Source: Diplolepis rosae (Eukaryota > Arthropoda > Insecta > Hymenoptera > Diplolepididae). Taken from it: 64,000 nt of DNA. A model generated the notes under the pieces. That model ran no database searches. It saw only the letters and a list, made by a program, of their open reading frames with translations, and had not been told where the DNA came from. Below are positions 47,120 through 58,536 of the stretch, piece after piece. Position 1 is the stretch's first letter. Each line of letters opens with the position of its first letter. The stretch covers positions 2,645,001 through 2,709,000 of the forward strand of contig JAPYXD010000698.1 of the NCBI GenBank assembly GCA_030998225.1, read 5' to 3'. The translations under genes were made by a program, and so were the position numbers.

Positions 47120-48103
47120 TACTGTTAGAATTTTCAACCGGAATTTTCTGAAAAACGTAATATTCTGCAAAATAAAGATAAGTTTTTGAACATTCAGTTA
47201 CTTTAAAAAAAATTATAAATTACTTGATATTCTAATACATGTGATTATGTAAATTTATCCATATTAATTTTTTACGTAATTTACTTGGACAAATTACATA
47301 ACTTTTCACAAGTTGTGAGGGAAATAGGTGTTTTATACGTAAATAACATATTTTACACATGTAATTTATGTTGTAAATTACCTAGAAAATCTTAAGTTAC
47401 GCGTTATTTCGCAACACTGGTTGCAACAGATCACCATTTGTGTTCCGAGTAACTGAAGTTTAAAGCAGTTATACTGTAAAAAATATCGGTCAATTTTCCT
47501 ACAATGTATTAGGAAATTTTTCCTAAAACCTTAGGAAGCATAGATTTTCCTACAGAAAGTGGAAATATTGCATAGATTTGATGAAAATTGACCGAATTTT
47601 CGGACATATTTCCGAACTATTAGAAAATATATCAAAAAGGTGAGAACATTTCACAAATCTCCTAAGTTGTAGGAAATTATTCCACTTAAATTATTATTAT
47701 TTCACTTTTAATATAATTTATAATTAATATAATTTAATATAATTTATAATTATTTCACTTTTTATGGATCTTTTCCCACTTAAATTATGAAATATATCAA
47801 TTTTTCCTAATAAACTGGATATTTCTCCGACCAAACAGTAGGAACTATTTCCAGTTCTATGTCGAAAATATTTCCGACTATATCTTTGGAAAAATTTACG
47901 ACCCATTTGTATTTTAAACTGTCCGACTATTTTCGGAAAAATTTCCCAAAAATTTTTTACAGTGTACATGTTAATGATAATTCCGTTACAATATTTTAAC
48001 ATTAAAATTTGGCGAAATTAAATCAATTATCGTGAATTTATATAATTTAAAATGATTTTCGCAACGTAAAAATGTCCTAAATTTCAGAACATTTTTAACA
48101 GCG
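47120..48103. mobile_element. CTGTTAGAA-ended element (copy 3) with nested MITE
   Basis: Left end ACTGTTAGAATTTTCAACCG, right end inward CGCTGTTAAAAATGTTCTGA next to TA. It is interrupted at 47472-47964. Copy 4, truncated, is at 48906-49150. Confidence 0.7.
47472..47964. mobile_element. TA-flanked MITE rich in TTTCCTA/AGGAAA
   Basis: 493 bp between TA 47470-47471 and 47965-47966. Ends TACTGTAAAAAATATCGG and CACTGTAAAAAATTTTTGGG. The interior iterates GGAAATATTTCC-like motifs. The host reads GCAGT-TA | TA-CATGT; the empty site GCAGTTACATGTAACTG is in copy 4 near 49123. Confidence 0.88.
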
Positions 48104-49149
48104 TAATACGTGTTGGAAGATGTTATGTGTTCAATACTCACCACATTTTTTGCCAACTCTCGTATCCATATTTTTTGCATCTAAGACGTTAATATTCTGA
48201 AAAAGAAAATAATTCAGTTGTAATAGATTCTTTAAATTTAAGAATCTTTCAAGTAATAAGTATCTCTTTACCATTAAGAAGTAAAATTACCTAACAATTT
48301 ACGGAATAAAAAGCCGAAGTTGTAAAAAAAATTATACATCAAGTAGTGTTTTTAATTGTCAGAATTCTTGTACAATGTTACTACATGGGCCATATTGTTA
48401 CTGAGATAGAGATACAATTATTAAAAGAGATTCGGAATATGCAAAGAACCGAGGCCCCTAACTGCGTTAATCCGTGACTGCCACGGTTAAAACCATTTGT
48501 GGCGTGGTCGTTTAGCAGTAGGATTTTTGATGTAGCAATTAGCGTTGGCTGAAGCCGCGTTTACGAGCCATCGACTTGATAGTTTATCCATCGCTGCTAT
48601 ACTAATTTTTCACCTTTTATCTTCCAACAAATAAATCGGTCACCGCAACTTCTAGAAGCCTCGAAGTCTTAATGTTCCTCTAAAGGTTCAAGTAGCGGTT
48701 GCTTTTTATTTCCCACAGAGGTGAAATATTCAATATTTAGAAATTGAAACATTTATTATAATTCCATTAATATTTTCCCCCGGGCACTTGATTTTTAAGA
48801 GACATTTATGTTCGTTAATTTTATAGCCTTGATAGCCAATTATTTTCATTGAGATTAGAAGCTAATTAAATATTAAGTAATACAATAAGTAATTAGCAAT
48901 AAATGCTCTGTTAGAAATTTCTACCGTAATATCCCGAAACACGTGTCTGGAATTTTATTCAGATACATTTTTGTAAAATTAAGTTAGAATTTCAGAAAAT
49001 TCAGTTATTTTTTAGTGAATTTAAGAATTTCAGTTATAAAGTGTGGAATATTCTGATACTTGTATCTGGAAATTCTAAAACTTGTAACAGGATTAATTTT
49101 ACGTTTTGGGCAAATGAAGTTATATGCAGTTACATGTAACTGAAAACTT

Positions 49150-49635
49150 TGTTACATTGATTTAAATACAATACCGGAAAAAACTTAAAAAATCATTTAT
49201 TTATTTTCAATGCCTTAAACGAAGAAATTTTTTTAATTAAATTAAAGAAAATACTTCTGTGAATCACATTCCGTACTCTCTAAATTTGAATCACTCAAAA
49301 TCTACTGATTATCAGTGAAATTTGACTGATTTGATAGTGAGAAATATTTTTTTCACTGATGAATCAGTGAAAATTAACTGATTTAACAGTGAAAATAATT
49401 TTTTCACTGATGGATCAGTGAAAAGGTAAATCACTGATTCAATTAGTGAAAATTTGACTGATTCAGATTTAGAGAGTATGAACTAGACATTTATTTCTTT
49501 AATTCAAAGAAAAAAACAATTAAGAAATTTCTTTAAATCAAAAAAAGTTTTCTTTGGCCGTATAGCAATGCACAAATTTGTTTGAAGCAAAGAAATTTGT
49601 TTCGAATCAAAGAAATTTTTTTCTGGGTGTAGAAA
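49150..49635. mobile_element. Family H MITE, left-truncated
   Basis: Carries the H right half with CTTTAATTCAAAGAAA motifs and the end TTTTTTTCTGGGTG followed by TA. The following 60 bp match those after the 44.7-kb H copy, so the copies share flanking sequence (45132-45190 and 49632-49690) by duplication. Confidence 0.75.
49276..49476. mobile_element. Iteron MITE inserted in family H, empty site known
   Basis: 201 bp with CTCTCTAAAT ends and TA flanks (49274-49275 and 49477-49478). The host H sequence reads CACATTCCG-TA | TA-TGAACTAGAC, and the uninterrupted H copy at 44965-44990 reads ACATTACGTATGAACTAGAC. This proves the insertion limits and the TA duplication. Confidence 0.95.
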
Positions 49636-50864
49636 GTCCTACTGAACGTGGATTGAAATTTTTTTCGGAAAGTATATCAAACATTAAGTACACTATTCTA
49701 ACATTCAGAAACTTAAACCCCAAATTGTGCTATTTTTTCAATTTAATAGGAAAAATAATTCTTACCAAAGAGAATATTTACACAGTGTATGAAAATTTAC
49801 CTCAAACGCTAAAAAAATCACCATTTTACGTGTTTATTGTGTGCCAAACATTTCAGGAGAATTGCCGAAAAAACTTTTTACGTCTTTCTTACATATTTTT
49901 ATGAAAGTTCATAACAAAGCCATAAATCAATCTACTGAAAATTAATGACGATTTTTAGGGTCACAATTTTGATTGAATTTAATTGAATTTTAATTGAAAA
50001 CCTTGAATCTTCTTTTACGATACCGTCTACATATGGGATGAGAAAGGTAATTCAGATGTTCATGGTGACCCTTGCCTGGTGGACGTTATGCAGGGCATGT
50101 CACTAATAACGAGTGAAGAAAAGAGGCACTACACGGAAGATAAGGCCACCCAGTGCGAACGAGATTTGAGGCATTTCGCAGAGACTCTTTAAGGGAGAGA
50201 AGAAACTTTTTTTTCTTTACCTACTCTTATCCACAGGATACGACCTGTATACGCAAGAACGCAGCGCCGATCTTGCAACAAATCTATTTCCACGGCGTGC
50301 AAAAACAGAAGACACGCCGTGCTGGATAATGAACTAATCTAGCTGAGCTCGCTCGACCGCGAGGGAACGATGCCCGAGGAAGGGGTAAAGGACGAGGAAA
50401 GAAGGAAGAAGGACTTTTGCCGCGGCTTAATAACATGAGTTTTTCCTGGGTGGCTGAAGTAAACACACAGCTCAAGAGAATGAAAGGTGTAGGGGCAGTG
50501 AGTGAGAAACACAATGAGGGAGAAAGAAATAAATGTCTTGAAGAGTTATGGCAAACACCCCGTGACGACTCGTGGGCAAGGACACAATAAACGCCGCATA
50601 AATAATTAAGATATGCTGACTGATTACTTAAATTGCTTTCAATTAATCACCCTCATGCTATCGTTAGATTTTCTAATGTAAACAGATCGCCTACTTCCTG
50701 ATACTCACGCACCTTGAGTGATAAAATATAATTTATGAAGAATTTCAAGTTCTGCAGCATCGAATCACTGATGTAATTTTGAATCTTGCACATTTTAGAA
50801 ATATTAAATAATATTGTTGGAGAGGAAGATGACCGAGTTGGACTAGATGTCATTTGTATTTAAT

Positions 50865-50905
50865 GGCCAACGTTTCGAAGAAGCACAGTCTTCCTCTTCA
50901 GGGCC
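50865..50905 (-). ncRNA. Hammerhead-ribozyme-like motif (Penelope-type)
   Basis: On the minus strand: GGCC, core box CTGAAGAG, a hairpin GAAGA-CTGTGCT-TCTTC, core box GAAAC, then GTT followed by GGCC. The two GGCC flanks can pair as stem I and both conserved core boxes are present (position 7 of the first box is variable in hammerheads). Stem III would be minimal, as reported for Penelope-like elements whose ribozymes may act as dimers. One extra G between the first core box and stem II makes the fold imperfect. The GIY-YIG fragment 140 bp away is on the opposite strand. Confidence 0.5.
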
Positions 50906-51046
50906 TAGTTTTATTCAATTAAAAATAATTATATACATAACAATAAAGAAGTTGGAAACAACATTTTAGATATTAAGGTTGAGATATAAAGAAGAACATT
51001 GAGATTAAAATTACCTTAGAAATTAGAGAGCGGCGATACATTAAGT

Positions 51047-51530
51047 TTCCATGAAGAAAGTCTTAAATTAATTAAACAATTATTACTGCTAAATAACTAT
51101 CCTATTAACTTCATTAATAAACAAATAGAATAAGGAATCACACACTTGAATACTAGAGATAGGTACACACCTAACATACATGAAACAAATTACAATTACA
51201 AAATTGTTTGTTACAATTTAAACAAAAACACCTCCATACCCTTTTTTGGCCAAATATCACAACAAATTAAACATATGCTAAAACAATATGATACTAGCTC
51301 CTCTTTCAGAAACAATAGTTCCTTTAAACAATGTATTAAATTAGGAAAATATACCTTAAATATTAATGACCAAAGTAATTTAGTTTACAAAATTAATTGT
51401 GAAACTTGCAGAAAGAGTTATGTGGGAGGGACGAAGAAACTCCTCAAAACCAGATGCAATGAGCATAAGAACAACAACATCAAACTTAATTCCAAATATC
51501 ATATTGTAATTACTAAAGATATAATTGGGA
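51047..51530 (+). pseudogene. Penelope-like retroelement fragment, GIY-YIG endonuclease region
   Basis: Conceptual reading from 51047 gives a segment with SLKLIKQLLLLNNYPINFI, an in-frame TAA near 51129, then a long stretch with IPFFGQISQQIKHML and the module LVYKINCETCRKSYVGGT followed by TRCNEHKNN. The VYKI...SYVG...TR..EH pattern is the GIY-YIG nuclease core of Penelope-like elements; the part before it resembles the region after the reverse transcriptase. The RT itself is absent. The reading stops at the insertion at 51540; beyond that insertion, at 52831, a short in-frame stretch DNLSESYIPLIS may be its continuation. Family members insert by target-primed reverse transcription. This copy is 5'-truncated and dead. 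Confidence 0.8.
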
Positions 51531-51539
51531 TAATATCAG

Positions 51540-52830
51540 GGCCCCGACCGGGTATACAGGACAGGGCGCGGTCATTTTCGTCACGGGGAATCAAGCGCGC
51601 CCCGGTCGGGCTAGAAGCCCGGTTAATCCTCGATCGGGTACCGGATAGTTGCCGGTCTGTACCCTGCCAGTCCCTGGTCAGGTATACGTATAAGATGTAA
51701 TCCTCTAAATTACTTTAAAATATTAAAATAAAAGCAGAAAATTATACATTTTTAATTGCTATTTATTAGTCATACATAATATATTTGTTGCGACAAATCC
51801 TTAAATTAAATCAATTTCATTTGTTGAATGTATTGAATTGTATCAGCAGGATCTTCACTTATATTAGGCTCTTGCTCATTATTGTCCTGGTTAATTTCGT
51901 GATCAACGTTTTCTTCATGGCCTTTTGTGATACAAAAATAAAACATTTTTGATTATTTGAACATAAATATATGTCAAAACATACAAACAGAACTTACCCA
52001 AAAGTGTAATGGGAGTCTCAATTTCACTATCAGAATCATCTATGTCAATATCGATTAAATCATGTAAAATTTAACTATTTTTTATTAACCTGCGCTTCTT
52101 AGAATGCCTACGATTTACATCACGAATACGTTTATCCATTATTCAAACCGATACTATACATTATAATTTACAGTAAATTCCCAAGAATGTTAACATGCAC
52201 GAAAACTTTGAGGTTAAGACATCATGGTTGCAACTTCAGTGGCAAAAACGTACTTACAGTTCTGAACGTTCATTGAACGATGGAAACTATTTTTTTGAAA
52301 ACGAAATGATTAGTTTTTGCCCAAGGAAAGAAAACAATAGTGGTTTGTTTATGGCCGATCGTATATTTAAATGACCTCAAATATAAACATAATAATTAAT
52401 TATCTTGTAAAAAAAAATTTTCTGTCATCGTTCAATGAAGGTTCAAACCTGTAAGTATATCTGGCAAAAGTTGTGTTTTTAAATTTTTCTAGACAATTTT
52501 TGGTCCCACATATATTTTAACATCCGATTTAATATATTATAGATACATTATTTCTATAAAACTTGTTGGCATATTCATAAAAATGCAAATTTCGAAACAA
52601 GTAGACGACCTGGTCGGGTCCCGTCCAGTGCCCGGGCGGAAACCGTAAAGCAACTTGCATGGCCATAGTCTGACCAGGCCCTGGTTGGGGAGAATTTTCC
52701 AAACAACTGCGCGAGCAAGGCCTGACCAGGCCCCGGTTGGGTAAAAGTTACCCGGCTATTGCTCGGCCAGGACCCGACCGTTAGCAGGGCATAGTCGAAA
52801 CAATTTCTGCACGGGAAGATGACCGGCTGT
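51540..52830 (-). mobile_element. DNA element with GC-rich ends inserted in the Penelope fragment
   Basis: Flanked by an imperfect direct repeat, GATAATATCAG (51529-51539) and GATAATCTCAG (52831-52841), a 9-11 bp target duplication. The outer 160-230 bp on each side are GC-rich and built from repeats of CCCGGTCGGG and CTGACCAGGCCC (for example near 52671 and 52731). The middle 850 bp are AT-rich and contain a small spliced gene on the minus strand. Terminal inverted similarity is weak (CGGTCATTTTC against CGGTCATCTTC). The superfamily is not identified; the TSD length would fit a Mutator-like element. Confidence 0.7.
51806..52139 (-). pseudogene. Two-exon ORF of the GC-ended element, nonsense codon in exon 1
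   Basis: Exon 1 is 52139-51998 and starts MDKRIRDVNRRHSKKRR, a basic stretch followed by an acidic one (LIDIDIDDSDSEIE). The donor is GTAAGT at 51997-51992 and the acceptor AG at 51923-51922, giving a 76-bp intron. Exon 2 (51921-51806) keeps phase and reads GHEENVDHEINQDNNEQE onward to a TAA, 85 codons in all. An in-frame TAA at codon 23 (52073-52071) breaks it. I do not recognise the family. A Lys/Arg-rich start followed by an acidic tail suggests the N-terminal exons of a longer transposon protein whose catalytic part has been lost. Confidence 0.6.
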
Positions 52831-53021
52831 GATAATCTCAGTGAATCTTATATCCCTCTTATTTCTGACATATCATACAATGTTTAATTACTAATTATCC
52901 TCCAAGGCAACTTGATGAGTTCATACGTTATTGGCCTGAAATTTCCCTTTCTTCTATTTTTAACACACACCTCACCGTTATATTTATAAGCGAATATCAC
53001 AATTAGTTTTAGATACAAATT

Positions 53022-53499
53022 TTAGTACAAATAAGTTTCCGCCGTTTTTTATCAAGAATTGGGCATTTATTGTGAAAGAACAGAACCTTATGTTTTATTT
53101 GAACTTATTGTCAATCGTATTATTCTTCTTGCGTTTGGCACCAATCTTGATCCAATAATGACTTCCAATTCCGCATCTTCGTACACTTTCGGCTTTCCGC
53201 TACGTTCTTTGTCTTCGATATCAAATTCACCGTTCTTAAACTTTTGAAATCACTCACGACAACTTCTCTCACTTAAAGCGCCTCAGCTGCAGATTTCTTC
53301 AAATTGCAGAAGTAAATCAAAAGTTCCCGCAAATGACGCTTATTCGGCTCAAAACTCGACATTTTCGCACACAAAATAATATATTATACTGATAAAAATT
53401 CACTAATATTTCAAGGTTATGTTGTTCACAGATGTTCAACCTTACGGCAGTGACGTTTTATATCTGTCAATTTCAACCAAAACTTAATAGTGACACCAA
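53022..53499 (-). mobile_element. Deleted mariner remnant
   Basis: The left end TTAGTACAAATAAGTTTCCG resembles the terminus of the 17.2-kb mariner (TTAGGTGCGCAACTAAGTTC). The right end, read inward, begins TTGGTGTCACTATTAAGTT. No clear TA flanks remain. At 478 bp, it keeps only the 5' part of the gene on the minus strand. Confidence 0.75.
53125..53362 (-). pseudogene. Mariner transposase N-terminal fragment
   Basis: From the minus-strand ATG at 53362 the sequence reads MSSFEPNKRHLRELLIYF, then CNLKKSAAEA, the first HTH helices of the mellifera/cecropia mariner group. A deletion shifts frame; the next frame continues SERSCRE, a TGA where Trp is usual, FQKFKNGEFDIEDKERSGK and VYEDAELE. It ends after a further frameshift. 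Linker and catalytic domain are missing. Confidence 0.85.
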
Positions 53500-54446
53500 C
53501 TTTTTTCAAACTGGTCATATGAACGCCCTTTTAAATAATATTGTTGATATGCACCAGAAGAATATCTGTTTTCAAAACGTTATCGAGAAAATGAGAAAAA
53601 GTGAAGAGTTTTTTCAAATTGACATTTTCTTTGTTAGAAGCGACTCTTTATCCAGGGTAATAAGAGCTGCGGGGGTGGCTGGCAGGTAATACGTAACTGC
53701 TACGTGATATAAAGTCTAGTTTGTTCTAAAATTGTGTAGGAGGTTACTTACGCACGAGAAAATTTACCGCTAGAAGCGTTCACTGTCGTAAACTGAAAAC
53801 TTCTTTGAAGTAAGCAGAAGAGACATACAATTCTGATTTTATATTTAAGTGTCAGAATGAAGTTTTAATGATGAAGTAGCGCAGCAGAGCTAAATCGCCA
53901 CAGCATAATTCACCCAGGTAATTTCTCTGCGTGGAAAATAGTTCTGTTTTTTATTTCATCACGTGTCACGCACAATAAGTTTGCATGATGCAGACAATAA
54001 TTGTGACCAGTTATAAAGAGGTACTTTTGTAACTTTAATCGTTACTTCTATATTATTCCTGTAGTGGAAACATTTTTTATAAGCAAAATACATAAATCTG
54101 GTTGTTTTATGTAAAATCTTTTCAAATAATTCGAGGCCACTTTCAGGTATTTCTGATTAATTAATAAAAATTCCCGGTGAATTGAAAAGGATGGGGCTCC
54201 TTAAACCAAAAGTAATGGAATTTGATTCGGGCCCAGTCGACTTCTAAAGTAATTCAATAATATTCTAGTCAATTCAATTAAATCAATAATTTAAGCAGTT
54301 GAATCAATAGAAAAAGTAACACTTTTTACAGAGTTTCTTAGAAGTAAGTTCAATACAATTAATTTCGGTTTCAAATACTGGAGTTTTCCCTACATCAAAT
54401 ATAGTTATTTTTTGAAAAAAATATTTCTTAACAATTTTTTTTTTAA

Positions 54447-54803
54447 GGCCATGGATCAATCGTACCACGTTACTAAATTATACATTAATTTGTTCATGTA
54501 AGATAACTTTTTAATTTGCAAAACATCTTTCAGAAAATTTGGTAAACACACCGAGAAAAAATAAAGCACGTCTGTTAACTTCTTTTTAGTAAAAATTTTG
54601 AAAAAGGTTTGAAAATTTATCGATAATTACAGGTAACTGTAAACATTTTCGCAAAATTTTCTATCGAACGAAGTTGACAGACGTTCTGTATCGTCATCTG
54701 TTGTATTTTCCAAATTTCCATAAAAATATTTTGTAAAATGAAAAAGTTATCTTGCATGAACTTATATAGGAATTTGGTCACGTGGCCTGGTTAATCCATA
54801 GCC
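54447..54803. mobile_element. TTAA-type MITE, family A (copy 2)
   Basis: 357 bp between TTAA 54443-54446 and 54804-54807. Ends GGCCATGGATCAATCG and GGCTATGGATTAACCAGG. The GTTGACAGACGTTC segment is shared with copy 1. Confidence 0.85.
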
Positions 54804-54814
54804 TTAACTATTTC

Positions 54815-55047
54815 AGCCACTGAAAACTTGACACTCAAAATTGGAAACAGCAGAGTTGTAGAAAATATTTTTTTCCAAAAAATAAGCCATGATTCATAAA
54901 AATCAAATCATTTTCGAAAAATTGGTAAAAAGCGACAGTGAGGAAAAATTCTATTACAAAAACATTATTAAAAGTATTATTTTTTCTTTCACAAAACACA
55001 ACTGATAATATCATTCCCCTTGATTTTCTATCCGTGGCTTGAAAACT
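54815..55047. mobile_element. Diverged family B fragment
   Basis: Retains the paired GGAAAC...AGTTGTAGAAAAT and AAATTGGTAAAAAGCGA segments of the B interior and ends near CCGTGGCTTGAAAAC. It lies between an A element and an I element and has lost clear termini. Confidence 0.5.
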
Positions 55048-55048
55048 A

Positions 55049-55338
55049 CACAGAGAAAACAGTTTCTTTGAATCAAAGAAATTTTTTTTTGATATACGGC
55101 CAAAGAAAAAATTTCTTTGAATTAAAGAAAGTTTTGTTAATTCAAAAAAAATTTTCTTTGAATTAAAGAAAGCTTTGTTAATTCAATAAAAATTTTCTTT
55201 AATCCAAAGAAATAGATTTGTTCACATTAAAAAAAATTTTTTTGAATCAACAAAACTTTCTTCAATTCAAAGAAATTTGTTCTTTAACCGTATATGAAAG
55301 AAATGTTTCTTTAATTCAAAGAAACTGTTTTCTGAGTA
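55049..55338. mobile_element. TA-flanked MITE, family I (copy 2)
   Basis: 290 bp with ends CACAGAGAAAACAGTTTC and TACTCAGAAAACAGTTTC and TA on both sides. Has one more internal AAAGAAAGTTTTGTTAATTC unit than copy 1. Confidence 0.85.
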
Positions 55339-56159
55339 TACTAATATTTGCATCACAAAAAATTTGAGTGAAAATTGTTTTTTTTCGCAGGGCTCACCTT
55401 TGATCTTTTTAAGCAAAATAATGAATGTTGTTAAGGGTGCGTTACTGGTTGTTAGGAGATGACGAAAATAGTCGGCTATCCCTAAGCAGCACTTAAGTTG
55501 GAGTCGCTATGTAGACAGGTATACTTGTATATATCTACCTATAGTTAGTTTCTCGATGCGTGCAGTAACGTGCGTGCCCACGTGCATGCGTGCACGAGTC
55601 AGAACGCTGTCACGCACACTGCAGAGAAAAAGATCCTATCTTATCCAAAGTGGCCTCGCTATTATCGTCCTAGTAGTATAACGGTGTATGTCCAGAAACG
55701 CCGTCGAGGCTTGGACATCTGATTGTTACAGTTGGTGTTTGCTTGAACAAAGTTATTCGAAAACCGTTCAATTAAGCTAGAGAATTGCCAGGGTTTGAAT
55801 TGTAAATACCTTGGGTTTGCACCACAAGGAGTACACTAAACATTCCACCCTTCTCGATATCAAGGACATAGATACGACTGCCTTGCCGCAAATATTTACC
55901 TCAACTACTACTGAAATAGTTTCGGTACTGATTTCTTTTCTCTGAATAGCATTAATTTGGAATACGTAGCTTAAGGTGCATACACAATTAAGGTTTAGTT
56001 TAGATTCCTGAACCTCAAAAACCTTATAAAACCGCGTTTCACTCATGTCTTACCATTTATGTAAAATTTGATAACATTTAGTATCAGCCATTTTGAACGA
56101 ATATGCACATTGCCTCAGAAGTTTCATTCTACTCTCTAAATCTGAATCAGTGAGATTCA

Positions 56160-56915
56160 ATTCGTTTCAATAAGATCTACAAAATTTTGTCTGGTAAAGT
56201 TTCTAATAAAACTTATATTTTTCATTTAAATTTCAAAAAATAGGGTTAAAATTAAAAAAATTCCATTATTTAAGCAAAATATGTTACATGAAGAAAATGT
56301 TGGGATGGAATATTATTTGCCTAAATGAGGTCTAAAAATTCTCAGTTGGACATTTTTTGACAAGATGTATATTTCATGTTTTGGTTTCAAAAAAACACTA
56401 TTGAAAATCAAAAATCCCATTTTTATCAAAAATATGTGAGATACATAATAAGCGTTATAATAAGAAATCGTTTGCTTAAAAACAGTCTATGAATTTTTTT
56501 CCTTTCTTAAATATTTGGACGAAGATACATTTTTTTAATCATGTAAATTATTAGAAAGTTACAGAAATATATATAGAAAATCGAGCGCGTGTCATGATGA
56601 AAATGTGTTCCTTAAGGCTAACAGAGCCTTAAGTAAATTGAATTTCCTTTTTTATTTAAAATTTGAAAATCAAGAAATTTAGTAACTTTGTGAAAATGTA
56701 ATTCACATCTATAATATTATAAAATTGACTTGAGCTTCAGTATCAAATTTCAAAAAATAAATTATACATAAGCGAAGAATATAAGACCGAGCGCAAATTC
56801 CAAACAGAACGGAGCGCGATGATCGAATCGCGCGCCCTAGACGCGCTCAAACTTGCAAGCGAAGCGCGCGATCAGAATGTACCCGCGAAACGGGCAGATT
56901 TTTTTAGTTTTGAAT
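56160..56915 (-). repeat. Family L repeat, partial minus copy
   Basis: Matches 16120-18345 without the nested F element and mariner, so it supplies the empty site for the mariner at 17197 (56672-56690). Ends with the GC island GAGCGCGATGATCGAATC to GCGCGCGATCAGAATG. Confidence 0.8.
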
Positions 56916-57886
56916 GTTGACAAAACAATCTCCACATTAGGACCGACTTGGTCACATGGTCCACGTAGAACATGGCCTTAAGCCTGTTGTGCCAAAAATC
57001 AGGATTCTGAAAATAAAAGTTTTTCTGTGATTTTAAGACTGGAAATAATATTATTATATTATTACATAGATACGCCTGTCTTGCCGCAAATATTTACCTC
57101 AACTACTACTGAAATGGTACTGATTTCTTTACTCTGAATAGCATTAAAATCTTGTTTTATATTATGCTGTATTTTAAAATGAAATGATATTTTTATTTGC
57201 AATTGTTTGTGGTTCTATTTTCGAATAACATGACCCAACTGATGCGTTTGGCCAATTTTGTTTCAGGCGAGTTTACTCATAAGAGTTCTCTTCCGCGTTT
57301 ACGAGTGTTTTCAAGTCACGAAAGACCTCTTTCCGTGACGAACAGATGTCGCAGTTCCGACTGCATGAGCGACATGCGTGCTTATGTAAGATTAACCCAA
57401 TGCAAAAGTCAATTAGATCAACCTAGTCGCTTGAAATAAATATTCTCAGTTTATGTTGCACTTTATCTCAAGCTTTACATTTTTATCTAGACTGGAAATA
57501 TAAGTTATTATTAAAGATACAAAATTCTCATCAACGCATCGTTTCCGTCACTGATGTTATCACAATTCGTCAACGAGAGACATAAACTAATTAGCAATCA
57601 CGCATATATTCCGTAACGCTCTTGCGTAATGAGATGGTTGTAAAGATTTGCATCGTGTCGGACAATGTAAAAAATTGACTGGCCTTCTCTATACATATAA
57701 ATTATGTAGCATGCGGAGGAAAAATTTGATGTTGTACTGTCAATAACGATCATAACTATTGTTCGCGTTTCCTATTACAACTGAAAGTGCAACAAATAAA
57801 ACTACGATAATAACGAATAGCTGTATTTTTTATGAAAACTTTCGATTTCGAATCACTGGCTGCTTATTCGAATTTATAAGGAAGTA

Positions 57887-58041
57887 CACTGTAAAAAAAT
57901 GCAATTGAATCAAAAGCATGTATACTATTAATTTATAAAAATATACTACAAGAATCAATAAACATGTTATTAATTCTATAGCATATTGATTTGAATCCAT
58001 GATATACATGCTTTTGATTCAATAGCATTTTTTTCTCAATG
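57887..58041. mobile_element. CACTG-type MITE (copy 2)
   Basis: Same 155-bp family as 17603-17774, with ends CACTGTAAAAAAATGC and CATTGAGAAAAAAATGC and TA on both flanks (57885-57886 and 58042-58043). The interior is AT-rich and includes the shared segment around TTCTATAGCATATTGATTTG. Non-coding; TA target and CACTG ends suggest mobilisation by a Tc1/mariner-type transposase. Confidence 0.9.
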
Positions 58042-58536
58042 TATTAATTCCTGAGAATCTAACTACTTTAACATTTATTAATGAAAAAAATGGTCTCTAC
58101 TACATGAACAAGGATCGCGCGACTTGTAAACAAGTCGAAAGTCAAGACTCAAGCGTAACATCGCGTTGTTTTGTGCGTGTTTTATGTTGCGGTTGGAACG
58201 TGATAATTTCTGGAAATTGGCGCGATGCACGGCATTAGTCGATAAAGAAAAATCGATCGACCAAGTGGGAGGTTCCAGCACGTAGAGGCGAACTTATATG
58301 CACGTTCATCGTAGCTATGAAAGGCGTATTTTGGTGCCTATGGGTGCCTGCTGCTAAAGTATGCTTTTCGCAAGGATATTGGTAAATGCAACACCCGATC
58401 GTGTACTTTGTGTTTGGCTATTCTTTCTTCCCCAGGTGAAAAGTCATTTTGCGATATCCTAGAAGAATCTCTATCCTGATCAAATATAGATTATAAGAGT
58501 GAAAAGAAGGATAAAATTGAAATCAAAGTACACTAC

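Noticed and set aside
50653..50853. Minus-strand frame upstream of the Penelope fragment as coding sequence
   Set aside because: Ser/Thr-rich start without resemblance to reverse transcriptase or any other Penelope domain.
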